This document shows, piece by piece, positions 36,978 to 45,646 of a stretch of 64,000 nucleotides of DNA; positions within the stretch are counted from its first letter, which is position 1, and each line of letters opens with the position of its first letter. The position numbers and the translations under genes were made by a program. The notes beneath the pieces are model-generated. The model had not been told where the DNA came from and did no database searches. It worked only from the letters and a program-made list of their open reading frames with translations. Origin of the DNA: Muribaculum intestinale (lineage in GTDB: Bacteria; Bacteroidota; Bacteroidia; Bacteroidales; Muribaculaceae). Location: the NCBI RefSeq assembly GCF_002201515.1, contig NZ_CP021421.1, positions 868,001 through 932,000 of the forward strand. The letters run 5' to 3'.

Positions 36978-38401
36978 TGCCTACCGATACAGCAACAATC
37001 GGAGCCACCGGCTCGCGCTCGATATTCTCCAGAATAGCGTCGTTCTACTCCATCAGTCCTACGGCTGACGAGCGGGAATTCCCGTCGGACGAAGCGCGCA
37101 CTAAATTCTACAAGAAGCTCCGTCTACAGGCTTTCTTCGCCGCCACCATAGGCTATAGCCTCTATTATGTGTGCCGTACGTCGCTCAATGTGATGAAAAA
37201 ACCGATTATCGACAGCGGTGCCCTCGACGCCACCCAGCTCGGTATCATCAGCTCGGCACTCCTCTTTGCCTACGCCATAGGCAAGTTTGTCAACGGGTTC
37301 ATCGCCGACTATTGCAACATCAAGCGCTTCATGGCCACCGGCCTTATCATATCGGCTCTGGCCAACGCCTTCATGGGCATGATGGGCATAGCCTCAAGCG
37401 CCATTCCCGGAGCGGTGATGTGTACATGCTTCGCCATAATGTGGTGCTTCAACGGCTGGGCACAGTCAATGGGCGCCCCTCCTGCCATTATCAGCCTTTC
37501 GCGATGGTTCCCGCTCAAAGAGCGCGGCACCTACTACGGCTTCTTCTCAGCAAGCCACAATCTCGGCGAGTTCTTCTCTTTTCTCTTCGTAGGCTCGATA
37601 GTGGCAGTAGCCGGATGGCAGTCGGGCTTCTTCGGCTCGGCCATAGCCGGCGCCATCGGCATCGCTCTTGTGATTTTCTTCCTCCACGACCACCCCGGGG
37701 CCCACGGACTCCCCTCTATCGAGGCTCTCTCGGGCGAGAAGAAAGGTAAGGACGACAAGATGTCGACCAAGGATATACAGAAGATGGTGCTCCGCACTCC
37801 GGCCGTATGGGTACTGGCCGCAGCAAGCGCCTTCATGTATATCTCGCGCTATGCCATCAACGGCTGGGGCATGCTCTTCCTGCAGGAGCAGAAAGGCTTT
37901 ACCGATGTTGAGGCGCTGTCGATTATATCTATCAACGCCCTGCTCGGCATCGCCGGCACAGTGCTTTCCGGATGGTTCTCCGACAAGCTCTTCAAAGGCG
38001 ACCGTCAGATTCCGGCCCTGATATTCGGTGTGCTCAACGCCACAGCCCTCGCCCTGTTCCTATTCGGAGGCAACGCCATGTGGATTAATATCCTCTCCAT
38101 GATACTCTTCGGCATCGCCATCGGAGTGCTCATCTGCTTCCTTGGCGGACTGATGGCCGTGGATATCGTGCCGCGACGCGCCACCGGCGCAGCTCTCGGA
38201 GTGGTAGGCATAGCGTCGTACGTAGCCGCCGGCATACAGGACGTGGCCTCGGGATGGCTTATCAACGACAATATAACTGTAGTCGACGGTGTAAACCACT
38301 ACAACTTCACACCCGTAGCGATATTCTGGCTCGGGGCATCGATAATATCGTTCCTGCTCCCGCTGCTGAATCTCCGCCATAAAGTCGACCATTCAGAATA
38401 A
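36977..38401 (+). CDS. Organophosphate:phosphate antiporter family MFS transporter (UhpC/GlpT-like)
   Basis: 474 aa with about 12 hydrophobic segments. FFAATIGYSLYYVCRTSLNVM at the start of the first helix and HDHPGAHGLPSIEAL in the central loop are OPA-family signatures, more like UhpC than GlpT. It is distinct from the GlpT-type protein at 13.7 kb. It starts on the stop codon of the phosphodiesterase gene, so it most likely imports the phosphorylated product (glycerol 3-phosphate or another organophosphate). UhpC proteins can instead act as sensors, but no UhpA/B partner is present here. Confidence 0.85.
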   Translation: MPTDTATIGATGSRSIFSRIASFYSISPTADEREFPSDEARTKFYKKLRLQAFFAATIGYSLYYVCRTSLNVMKKPIIDSGALDATQLGIISSALLFAYAIGKFVNGFIADYCNIKRFMATGLIISALANAFMGMMGIASSAIPGAVMCTCFAIMWCFNGWAQSMGAPPAIISLSRWFPLKERGTYYGFFSASHNLGEFFSFLFVGSIVAVAGWQSGFFGSAIAGAIGIALVIFFLHDHPGAHGLPSIEALSGEKKGKDDKMSTKDIQKMVLRTPAVWVLAAASAFMYISRYAINGWGMLFLQEQKGFTDVEALSIISINALLGIAGTVLSGWFSDKLFKGDRQIPALIFGVLNATALALFLFGGNAMWINILSMILFGIAIGVLICFLGGLMAVDIVPRRATGAALGVVGIASYVAAGIQDVASGWLINDNITVVDGVNHYNFTPVAIFWLGASIISFLLPLLNLRHKVDHSE

Positions 38402-38492
38402 ACCCACCAACACTCTATATATACAATTACTGACAATCAACTAATCAAAGGAATTAATTTTGTTTTAGGTTATTGGGAATTCAAAAAAAGCC

Positions 38493-38529
38493 GAATGGGG
38501 AATCCGCGAAGGATTCCCCATTCTTTTTT
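38493..38529 (+). terminator. Rho-independent terminator after the OPA transporter
   Basis: A perfect 13-bp stem (GAATGGGGAATCC/GGATTCCCCATTC) with GCGAA loop followed directly by six T. It is the clearest classical terminator in the window. Confidence 0.92.
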
Positions 38530-38613
38530 AACAAACTACACGAGCAGCAATCCAGGTGCAGGATGTTAAGTTATATTTAGAAATAGCATCAGTACGCTGT
38601 CAAAACTTTTTCG

Positions 38614-38621
38614 TAAATTTG
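38614..38621 (+). promoter_or_regulatory. -7 box upstream of the DUF4494 gene
   Basis: TAAATTTG matches TAnnTTTG, 36 nt before the ATG at 38658, giving a short leader. No -33 TTTG is evident. Confidence 0.55.
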
Positions 38622-38657
38622 CCGTCCATAAAATCCAACAATAGAAATTTTATACCT

Positions 38658-39104
38658 ATGAGTACATGGTTTGAATGCAAAGTGCGCTATGACAAGATAC
38701 AGGAAAACGGCTCGGCCAAGAAGGTCAACGAACCATATCTTGTCGACGCTCTCAGTTTTACAGAGGCTGAAGCCCGTATAATCGAGGAGGTGACCCCCTA
38801 TATCTCCGGCGACTTCTCCGTATCTGCTGTGAAGCGTACCAATTTCACTGAAATTTTCTGGGACGACACTGCCGACAAGTGGTATCACGTAAAAGTCAGC
38901 TTCATCACACTCGACGAGAAGACTGCCGTAGAAAAGAAGACCACATCACATATCCTTGTTGCCGCCAACGACTTCCGCGGCGCTCTCGACCATTTCATGG
39001 AAGGGATGAAAGGCACCATGGCCGACTTCGAGGTAAGCTCGATAGCCGAGACCCAGCTTATGGACGTATACAAAGCCAAACTCGAAGGTCAGACAGCCGA
39101 ATAA
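38658..39104 (+). CDS. DUF4494 family protein
   Basis: 148 aa from the ATG at 38658. The open frame extends upstream to 38556, but the -7 box at 38614-38621 lies inside that extension, so the shorter form (MSTWFECKVRYDKIQENG) is chosen; this is the conserved start of DUF4494 proteins. A small, soluble, alpha/beta protein with no signal or TM segment. DUF4494 is widespread and conserved in Bacteroidales, of unknown function. It is 14 nt ahead of a YggS-family gene, suggesting a shared transcript. Confidence 0.88.
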   Translation: MSTWFECKVRYDKIQENGSAKKVNEPYLVDALSFTEAEARIIEEVTPYISGDFSVSAVKRTNFTEIFWDDTADKWYHVKVSFITLDEKTAVEKKTTSHILVAANDFRGALDHFMEGMKGTMADFEVSSIAETQLMDVYKAKLEGQTAE

Positions 39105-39118
39105 CATCAACACTAGCC

Positions 39119-39793
39119 ATGCCATCGGTAACATCACGCCTGCTTGATATACAAAGTCGCATCCCCCGGGGTGTGACACTGGTGGCCGTGTCAAAATTCC
39201 ATCCCGTCGAGGCCATCCGCGAGGCATACGACGCCGGCCAGCGCGATTTCGGTGAAAGCCGCGCGCAGGAACTCGCCGTCAAGGCTCCCGCCATGCCCGA
39301 AGATGTGCGCTGGCACTTCATCGGCCACCTGCAGACCAACAAGGTACGCCAGATAATGCCACATGTCAGTCTGATTCACAGCATCGACTCGATAAGGCTG
39401 TTGCGCATCGTCGACAGCGAGGCCGCACGCATAGGCCGCACGGTAGATGTGCTGCTTCAGGTACATGTGGCCCGGGAAGAGACAAAATTCGGGTTTACCC
39501 CCGACGAACTGCTCGCAGAGCTTCCTGCTCAATGGCAACCCGCCGACACATCCTCGGTAAGAGTGCGCGGCGTAATGGGCATGGCGTCGCTGACTGACGA
39601 CAACAGCCGCATCGCAGCTGATTTCTCAGAAATAGCAAGAGTATTCAGGGAACTGCGCGAAGGCCTCTTTGCAGGAGTCGCAACCTTCGACACCATCTCA
39701 ATGGGGATGAGCGACGACTTCGGCATAGCCATAGACGCAGGGAGCACCATGGTGCGCATAGGCACCGACATATTCGGCGCGCGTGAGTACTGA
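39119..39793 (+). CDS. YggS/PROSC-family PLP-homeostasis protein
   Basis: 224 aa, the family's usual size. Start MPSVTSRLL at 39119; the frame extends upstream through the DUF4494 gene but not as a real protein. LVAVSKFHP contains the lysine that binds pyridoxal 5'-phosphate. Also typical are GQRDFGESRAQEL, WHFIGHLQTNKVRQI, VRVRGVMGMASLTDD, SMGMSDDFGIAIDAGSTMVRIGTDIFG. It is a monomeric alanine-racemase-like barrel without known enzymatic activity that buffers PLP and affects amino-acid metabolism. It ends before a hairpin with a T tract (39860-39906). Confidence 0.95.
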   Translation: MPSVTSRLLDIQSRIPRGVTLVAVSKFHPVEAIREAYDAGQRDFGESRAQELAVKAPAMPEDVRWHFIGHLQTNKVRQIMPHVSLIHSIDSIRLLRIVDSEAARIGRTVDVLLQVHVAREETKFGFTPDELLAELPAQWQPADTSSVRVRGVMGMASLTDDNSRIAADFSEIARVFRELREGLFAGVATFDTISMGMSDDFGIAIDAGSTMVRIGTDIFGAREY

Positions 39794-39859
39794 CTTTACC
39801 CACACTGCCGGCAACGGCGACGCCCAATCTTTCCGACATAGCTCTGAGCAATCATCAAG

Positions 39860-39906
39860 ATATGTTTTACAGCATGTTGTTACTGCCGTAAAGCATATTT
39901 TTTATA
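39860..39906 (+). terminator. Terminator after the YggS-family gene
   Basis: An 11-bp stem with one G-U pair (ATATGTTTTAC/GTAAAGCATAT), 17-nt loop, followed by TTTTTTATAATTTT. Confidence 0.75.
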
Positions 39907-39978
39907 ATTTTACCTATTGAAATCTACTTAACCTAAAATATCAAAATTAAACAACCCAAGAAAAATCATCGATCAGCA

Positions 39979-41316
39979 ATGGAAACCGCTCAAACAAAAT
40001 CAACTAACGGCAGGCTGATTGCAATCATCGCGATGTTCTTCCTCTTCGCCATGATTTCTTTCGTGACCAACCTCGCCGCTCCTATCGGAACTATCTGGAA
40101 GACCCAGTATACATGGTCGGGCATGCTCGGCAACATGATGAACTTCCTCGCCTACCTGTTCATGGGCATCCCCGCCGGCAATCTTCTCGTGAAAATCGGC
40201 TATAAGAAAACAGCTCTCTGGGCTATGGCCGTTGGCTTTATCGGCCTTGTGTTCCAGTGGCTCTCCGGAAAAGTCGGCGCCGAAGCCGGCCTCTTCAGCG
40301 TCGGCGAACAGGTTGTGACCCTCAACTTCATCATATACCTCCTGGGCGCATTCATCTGCGGATTCTGCGTATGTATGCTCAACACCGTAGTCAACCCGAT
40401 GCTCAACATGCTCGGCGGCGGCGGCAACAAGGGCAACCAGATGGTACAGGCCGGCGGCTCTCTCAACTCACTCGCCGGAACTCTCACCCCGCTCTTCGTA
40501 GGTATGCTCGTGGGCGAAGTCTCCGACAAGACCACAATGGGCAATGTGGCTCCGCTCCTCTTTATAGCCATGGGCGTGTTTGTAGTGGCATTCCTCGTGA
40601 TTTCTGCTGTAGCCATCCCTGAGCCCCACCTCCGCAAAGAGGGCGTGAAGAAAGTGGAAATGGCCCATTCTCCCTGGAACTTCCGCCACACCGTGCTCGG
40701 CGTTATCGGCATCTTCTTCTATGTAGGTATCGAGATCGGTATCCCCGGCGTGCTTATCTTCTATCTGGCCTCAGTCACAGGTTCGGCGGCTGTAGCCGGC
40801 GGTGTAGCAGCCATCTACTGGCTCCTCATGCTCTGCGGACGTATGATTTCCTCGGCTATCTCCAGCAAGGTATCAAGCCGCACACAGCTTATCACTGTGT
40901 CAATAACAGCCATCGCATTCATCTGCATCGCAATCTTCCTCTCCGACAGCTATACCATCAACATGCCTTCTTACGCAGCCAATGAAGGATTCTCGATTGT
41001 AGAGGTGCCCACAAAGGCACTCTTCCTCGTGCTCTGCGGCCTCTGCACATCGGTAATGTGGGGCGGCATCTTCAACCTCGCTGTAGAGGGCCTCGGCAAG
41101 TACACGGCACAGGCATCGGGCATATTCATGATGATGGTTGTCGGCGGCGGCGTGATGCCTCTGATTCAGAACTGGATTGCCGACAACGTAGGCTATATGG
41201 AATCTTACTGGCTGGTAGTGGCAATGCTCGCCTACCTCCTCTTCTACGGCCTTGTGGGATGCAAAAATGTCAACACCGACATACCTGTTGACGACTCCAT
41301 CCAGAACGCAGCCTGA
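39979..41316 (+). CDS. MFS sugar transporter (FucP/NagP-like)
   Basis: 445 aa, about 12 hydrophobic segments. The sequence around FGVCMLNTVVNPMLNMLGG-like text (seen as CGFCVCMLNTVVNPMLNMLG, then QAGGSLNSLAGTLTPLFVG) is typical of the fucose/glucose/N-acetylglucosamine:H+ symporter branch in Bacteroidetes. It is an inner-membrane importer for a monosaccharide; the substrate is not readable. It is followed by a hairpin (41377-41413) and then transketolase, so pentose or hexose use is plausible but not shown. Confidence 0.8.
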   Translation: METAQTKSTNGRLIAIIAMFFLFAMISFVTNLAAPIGTIWKTQYTWSGMLGNMMNFLAYLFMGIPAGNLLVKIGYKKTALWAMAVGFIGLVFQWLSGKVGAEAGLFSVGEQVVTLNFIIYLLGAFICGFCVCMLNTVVNPMLNMLGGGGNKGNQMVQAGGSLNSLAGTLTPLFVGMLVGEVSDKTTMGNVAPLLFIAMGVFVVAFLVISAVAIPEPHLRKEGVKKVEMAHSPWNFRHTVLGVIGIFFYVGIEIGIPGVLIFYLASVTGSAAVAGGVAAIYWLLMLCGRMISSAISSKVSSRTQLITVSITAIAFICIAIFLSDSYTINMPSYAANEGFSIVEVPTKALFLVLCGLCTSVMWGGIFNLAVEGLGKYTAQASGIFMMMVVGGGVMPLIQNWIADNVGYMESYWLVVAMLAYLLFYGLVGCKNVNTDIPVDDSIQNAA

Positions 41317-41376
41317 TACTGCACATCGCACTTTACCAGACAGGCGACACACCGACCTGTATGAAATCTGAATACC

Positions 41377-41413
41377 ATGCTTGCCGACACTACCATGAGT
41401 TGCCGGCAAGCAT
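41377..41413 (+). terminator. Hairpin after the MFS sugar transporter
   Basis: A perfect 10-bp stem (ATGCTTGCCG/CGGCAAGCAT) with a 17-nt loop, about 60 nt after the stop. The U tract is poor. Confidence 0.55.
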
Positions 41414-41483
41414 TGTATAACAGAGGATATTTCACCCGCGCACAATAATATAAGCATATCGTGCGTTAAACCACAAGAACACT

Positions 41484-41502
41484 TATTGTACATCATACAA
41501 TA
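41484..41502 (+). promoter_or_regulatory. Palindrome upstream of transketolase
   Basis: TATTGTA-CATCA-TACAATA is a perfect 7-bp inverted repeat with a 5-nt spacer, about 70 nt before the transketolase ATG. It has the size of a regulator operator; no regulator gene is adjacent. It might also be a weak RNA hairpin. Confidence 0.35.
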
Positions 41503-41572
41503 TAATATCTCTCACTCAAGCGATATCCATAACCGATAGAAAGACATATCATTCTCTAAATCAAAAGATAAA

Positions 41573-43603
41573 ATGGACACTAAAGTCATGAACCGCGCTG
41601 CCGACAACATCCGCGTGCTCGCAGCCTCAATGGTCGAGAAAGCCAAATCCGGACACCCCGGAGGCGCTATGGGCGGAGCCGATTTCGTCAACGTGCTCTA
41701 CTCCAGCTTCCTTGTTACCGATCCCGACAATCCCACCTGGATTGCCCGCGACCGCTTCTTCCTCGATCCGGGACACATGTCTCCCATGTTATATGCCGTG
41801 CTCGCTCTCACCGGCAAGTATACGATTGAAGAGCTCAAAGGCTTCCGTCAGTGGGGCAGTGTGACTCCGGGACACCCCGAACTACACCCCGAACGCGGAG
41901 TCGAGAACACATCCGGACCGCTCGGACAGGGCCACGTGATGGCTGTAGGATGTGCCATCGCAGAGCGTTTCCTACAGGCACGTTTCGGCGACTGGCTGAC
42001 CCACAAGACATACGCCTTCATCTCCGACGGCGGTATCCAGGAAGAAATCTCGCAGGGCGCCGGACGCCTCGCCGGATATCTTGGCTTGAGCAACCTCATC
42101 ATGTTCTATGACAGCAATGACATACAGCTGTCGACCGAGGTCAATGCAGTGACCACCGAAGATACAGCCGCGAAGTATCGCGCATGGCACTGGAATGTAA
42201 TCGAAGTCGACGGTACCGACCCGCTTGCAATGGCCGGCGCTATCGAGACTGCCATCGAGGAAAAACACCGTCCGACCATCATCATAGGCAAGACAATAAT
42301 GGGCCGTGGCGCAGTGACAGCCGACGGTGAATGCTTCGAGGCAAAATGCTCGACCCACGGCAATCCGCTGAGTGCATCGGGCGCAAGCTACGAAAAGACA
42401 ATGGAACACCTCGGCGCCGACCCCGCTGATCCATTCCACATCTGGGATGACGTGAAAGCCCTCTACGACGCACGCAGCGAGAAACTGCGTGCTATCGTGA
42501 AAGAGCGCCGCGAGGCTGAAAAAGCATGGCGCGAGGCTAATCCTGAAAAGGCAGCTCTGCTCGACAGCTACATCGCCGGCAAGCTCCCTGAAATCGATTG
42601 GGAAAATATCGCCCACAAGCCTAATATCGCCACCCGTCAGGCATCGGCCGACGTACTCGCCGAACTCGCCAAGAAGGTCGGCAACATGATTGTAGCATCG
42701 GCCGACCTCGCCAACTCCGACAAGACCGACGCATTCCTCAAGAATACTCATGCATTCACCAACGGCGACTTCTCCGGCGCATTCCTGCATGCAGGTGTGG
42801 CCGAGCTCACCATGGCTGCCATAATGAACGGCATCGCCCTCCACGGCGGCCTCATCGGCGCATGCGGCACATTCTTCGTATTCTCCGACTACATGAAGCC
42901 TGCAGTACGCATGGCCGCACTCATGGAACTCCCCGTGAAATATATCTGGACCCACGACGCATTCCGCGTAGGCGAGGACGGTCCTACCCACGAGCCTGTA
43001 GAGCAGGAAGCCCAGATACGTCTTATGGAAGAACTGCGCAACTTCAATGGCGAGCCTTCCGTACTCGTGCTCCGTCCGGGCGACGCCGCCGAGACATCAG
43101 TATGCTGGAAGATGGCCATGGAGAACACCAAGACTCCTACCGCCCTTATCCTTTCGCGCCAGAACATCCCCGACCTACCCGCCACCACCGGTAACCGCTA
43201 CCGCGAGGCTCTCGGAGCCGAAAAAGGTGGATACATCGTCAAGCAGGCTGAAAATCCGGCTGTGACACTTGTAGCCAACGGTTCGGAGGTATCTCTGCTT
43301 GTCGACGTAGCAGCAGAGCTTGACAAGGAAGGCATCACAGCACGCGTGGTTTCCGTGCCCTCAATCGGTCTATTCGAATGCCAGAGCCCCGAGTACCGCA
43401 ACAGCGTAATCCCCGCCGACGGCAAGGTATTCGGACTCACTGCCGGTCTGCCATCAACCCTGCGCAGTGTCGTAGGAGCAAATGGCAAGGTGTTCGGCCT
43501 CGACCATTTCGGTGCATCGGCCCCCTACAAGGTGCTTGATGAGAAATTCGGCTTTACTGTTGACGCCGTACTTGCCAACGTAAAGGCATACCTCTCGAAG
43601 TAA
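41573..43603 (+). CDS. tkt: Transketolase
   Basis: 676 aa, normal length. Transfers two-carbon units between sugar phosphates in the pentose phosphate pathway, with thiamine diphosphate and a divalent metal. Motifs: KSGHPGGAMGGADF at the N-terminus, GPLGQGHVMAVG, the cofactor-binding stretch ISDGGIQEEISQGAG...YDSNDIQLS (metal ligands D and N), a pyrimidine-binding domain with DLANSDKTDAFL and GLIGACGTFFVFSDYMKPAVR, HDAFRVGEDGPTHEPVEQ, and a C-terminal domain from ~540. Single gene, with a bidirectional hairpin after it. Confidence 0.97.
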   Translation: MDTKVMNRAADNIRVLAASMVEKAKSGHPGGAMGGADFVNVLYSSFLVTDPDNPTWIARDRFFLDPGHMSPMLYAVLALTGKYTIEELKGFRQWGSVTPGHPELHPERGVENTSGPLGQGHVMAVGCAIAERFLQARFGDWLTHKTYAFISDGGIQEEISQGAGRLAGYLGLSNLIMFYDSNDIQLSTEVNAVTTEDTAAKYRAWHWNVIEVDGTDPLAMAGAIETAIEEKHRPTIIIGKTIMGRGAVTADGECFEAKCSTHGNPLSASGASYEKTMEHLGADPADPFHIWDDVKALYDARSEKLRAIVKERREAEKAWREANPEKAALLDSYIAGKLPEIDWENIAHKPNIATRQASADVLAELAKKVGNMIVASADLANSDKTDAFLKNTHAFTNGDFSGAFLHAGVAELTMAAIMNGIALHGGLIGACGTFFVFSDYMKPAVRMAALMELPVKYIWTHDAFRVGEDGPTHEPVEQEAQIRLMEELRNFNGEPSVLVLRPGDAAETSVCWKMAMENTKTPTALILSRQNIPDLPATTGNRYREALGAEKGGYIVKQAENPAVTLVANGSEVSLLVDVAAELDKEGITARVVSVPSIGLFECQSPEYRNSVIPADGKVFGLTAGLPSTLRSVVGANGKVFGLDHFGASAPYKVLDEKFGFTVDAVLANVKAYLSK

Positions 43604-43621
43604 CATATCCCTGCCATACAG

Positions 43622-43659
43622 AATCAGCGCCAGTCCTCGTTGAAGGACCGGCGCTGATT
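43622..43659. terminator. Bidirectional terminator between tkt and the convergent gene
   Basis: AATCAGCGCC and GGCGCTGATT form a 10-bp stem; the inner AGTCC/GGAC adds pairing. It lies between two convergent stop codons and can serve both. Confidence 0.75.
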
Positions 43660-43706
43660 TCATATATCCGCTTATTCTATTATTTATCGTACCGACGAGC
43701 CAAAGT

Positions 43707-45521
43707 TCAGTCTGCAATTACCTTGAAAGCCCTGCCGTCTACCGTCACGACATATATGCCCGCAGATGGCACGCGGCATGTCAGTGTTGCATCTCCCGAA
43801 CAATCGGAAACTATTCTCCTGCCATCAGCCGAACATATTACGACACACCCGCCATATGGATTGGCAATACGGATATCCATTCCTGATACAGTCACCGATA
43901 CATTCGAGTCATCATCAGACGTCGCATCTATACCTGCCAAGCCTGCAACTACTACCGAGTTGGACATCTCGCTCACGACTTCCGGAAACTGCCCGGCATT
44001 GTCGCGATAGATGCCGGTAACATAATATCCGGCGATATCGTCGTGTCCGAGGCCAAAAGAGGATGCCGTACATGAGGTCTGTGCCGTATCATATGTGCGC
44101 ACAGGTACAAGCAGCGACTCTCCCGGGTTCATGTCGACCGACACCCGCAGATTGTCAATGAAAAGCATGCCGAGCATTTCCGACGACATTAAGATGAACG
44201 ACCTTGCCGAACCTCCGTAAAAATCAAAATGGAATGACGTCATATTCTCGGTGACATCAAATTCCTTACGCTCGACGTACTCTATACCTCCCGAATCAGT
44301 ATACCGGCCCATCGCCACGAAGCCGCCGGTAAGATTGCGGCGTCCCATGGCATCGAACGAGATGCTCACATGTCCGCCACCTACTGACAGGTCGTAGACC
44401 GGCGACACGAGCATGGCGTCATCAAAAAGACTGAAGTCCTGATTATTCAGCCCAAGCAATCCCTTGGCAAAAGCCGGCATCACTACCTCCCAGTCGCCAT
44501 CAATACGCCCACTGAGTTCCTTCTGAGGCTTATCCACAGTGCCCTCAGTATGAATGTACGAAAAATCCATATTTACGATATCATAGGTCTCGGCCTGCCG
44601 CGCTGTATGCACTTTTACTACATGCATGGCATATACGGTGGCAAGATCCGATTCCGACCATGAACCCGTGAAACTGTCAGCGTTCACATCCGTGGCCGCA
44701 TAAGCCACAGGAGCCGACACGGCCTCGGGGATAACCCTCATTGGCTGTTCCTGCTCGAATGTGACATTCCCCCCCTGGCACCCGCACACAGTATAGTAAT
44801 AAGGTGTGCCGAAGTCAATATCGGCAACCGTATGGCTCGTGCCCTCCACAATGTAGCCTTCAAGCAGATAATCTCTTTTGAATATAGTAGTCACCGGGTC
44901 ATAGCGTAATGTAAACACATTCAATGCATATGAATCGGCACCGACTGTCTCTTCCCAATTGGCGGTAAACGACCCGCGCGTAAAGTCAGAGGCCGGAAGC
45001 AACACCGGAATCCCCACCCCTCCGTCGTCAATGACAATATCATCAATGCAATATCCGCCATACATGCCGGAGAATACGATTACGGATGCATGTGTGCCTC
45101 CGTTCATCGTCATTGTGTATTCGGCCCATTCGTCGGTAAGGGTTGCAAAGCCGTATCCACTGCCGTTCTGAGTGTCCATAATAAGCAGAGGAGTGGAAGC
45201 TACGTCGGCCTTTGCCCTGAACATGATTTTATAGTTACCTCCGTTGCCGCTGAGATTTATGGCGGGAGTGGCAAGGGATCCCTCTCCCGCGGATATATAG
45301 ACCGAGCCACCGGCCTGGAACACTCCACTGCCGCTCCAACCGGGGGTTTTGGTCAGTTCAGCCGGAACGATACCGTCTGTGATTACCGGACTGCCCATAT
45401 CGGGTGCTACATCAGTCCCCTTGGAGAATCCGGAAAAATCCTCCTCAATGACAACGGCTGCATGCAGAGGCGCAGAATATAAAGCAAAAGCAAATATCCC
45501 TGTGAGTAATGTTGGTTTCAT
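43707..45521 (-). CDS. Secreted multi-domain protein with T9SS-like sorting tail
   Basis: 604 aa. Signal peptide ~1-21 (MKPTLLTGIFAFALYSAPLHA). N-terminal beta-sandwich (FSGFSKGTDVAPD ... YCIDDIVIDDG), of the kind found in 'choice-of-anchor' or carbohydrate-binding-like modules. Then a fibronectin III-like module (~175-265; TRGSFTANWEETVGADSYAL), a second sandwich ending MLFIDNLRVSVD, and another FN3-like part. The last ~60 residues (VSGMDIRIANPYGG...ICSADGRRIV...GIYVVTVDGRAFKVI) resemble a type A T9SS sorting domain. No catalytic motif is visible, so it may be a structural or adhesive cell-surface protein. It is transcribed alone from a near-perfect promoter (45549-45580). Confidence 0.75.
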   Translation of the reverse strand: MKPTLLTGIFAFALYSAPLHAAVVIEEDFSGFSKGTDVAPDMGSPVITDGIVPAELTKTPGWSGSGVFQAGGSVYISAGEGSLATPAINLSGNGGNYKIMFRAKADVASTPLLIMDTQNGSGYGFATLTDEWAEYTMTMNGGTHASVIVFSGMYGGYCIDDIVIDDGGVGIPVLLPASDFTRGSFTANWEETVGADSYALNVFTLRYDPVTTIFKRDYLLEGYIVEGTSHTVADIDFGTPYYYTVCGCQGGNVTFEQEQPMRVIPEAVSAPVAYAATDVNADSFTGSWSESDLATVYAMHVVKVHTARQAETYDIVNMDFSYIHTEGTVDKPQKELSGRIDGDWEVVMPAFAKGLLGLNNQDFSLFDDAMLVSPVYDLSVGGGHVSISFDAMGRRNLTGGFVAMGRYTDSGGIEYVERKEFDVTENMTSFHFDFYGGSARSFILMSSEMLGMLFIDNLRVSVDMNPGESLLVPVRTYDTAQTSCTASSFGLGHDDIAGYYVTGIYRDNAGQFPEVVSEMSNSVVVAGLAGIDATSDDDSNVSVTVSGMDIRIANPYGGCVVICSADGRRIVSDCSGDATLTCRVPSAGIYVVTVDGRAFKVIAD

Positions 45522-45548
45522 AAATTAATCAAATAAATTCATACTTTA

Positions 45549-45580
45549 CAAAAGTACGTTAATCTATCAAAGTTTCCAAA
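45549..45580 (-). promoter_or_regulatory. Promoter of the 604-aa secreted protein gene
   Basis: On the minus strand TTTG (45580-45577) and TACTTTTG (45556-45549) match both Bacteroidetes boxes, 20 nt apart. The transcription start would be near 45542, giving a leader of only ~20 nt. Confidence 0.75.
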
Positions 45581-45646
45581 CGCAGGCTCAACATAAATAT
45601 CGCATCAATAGTTCTATAAGTGAGACTCAACATCAACCCTTAGTGC

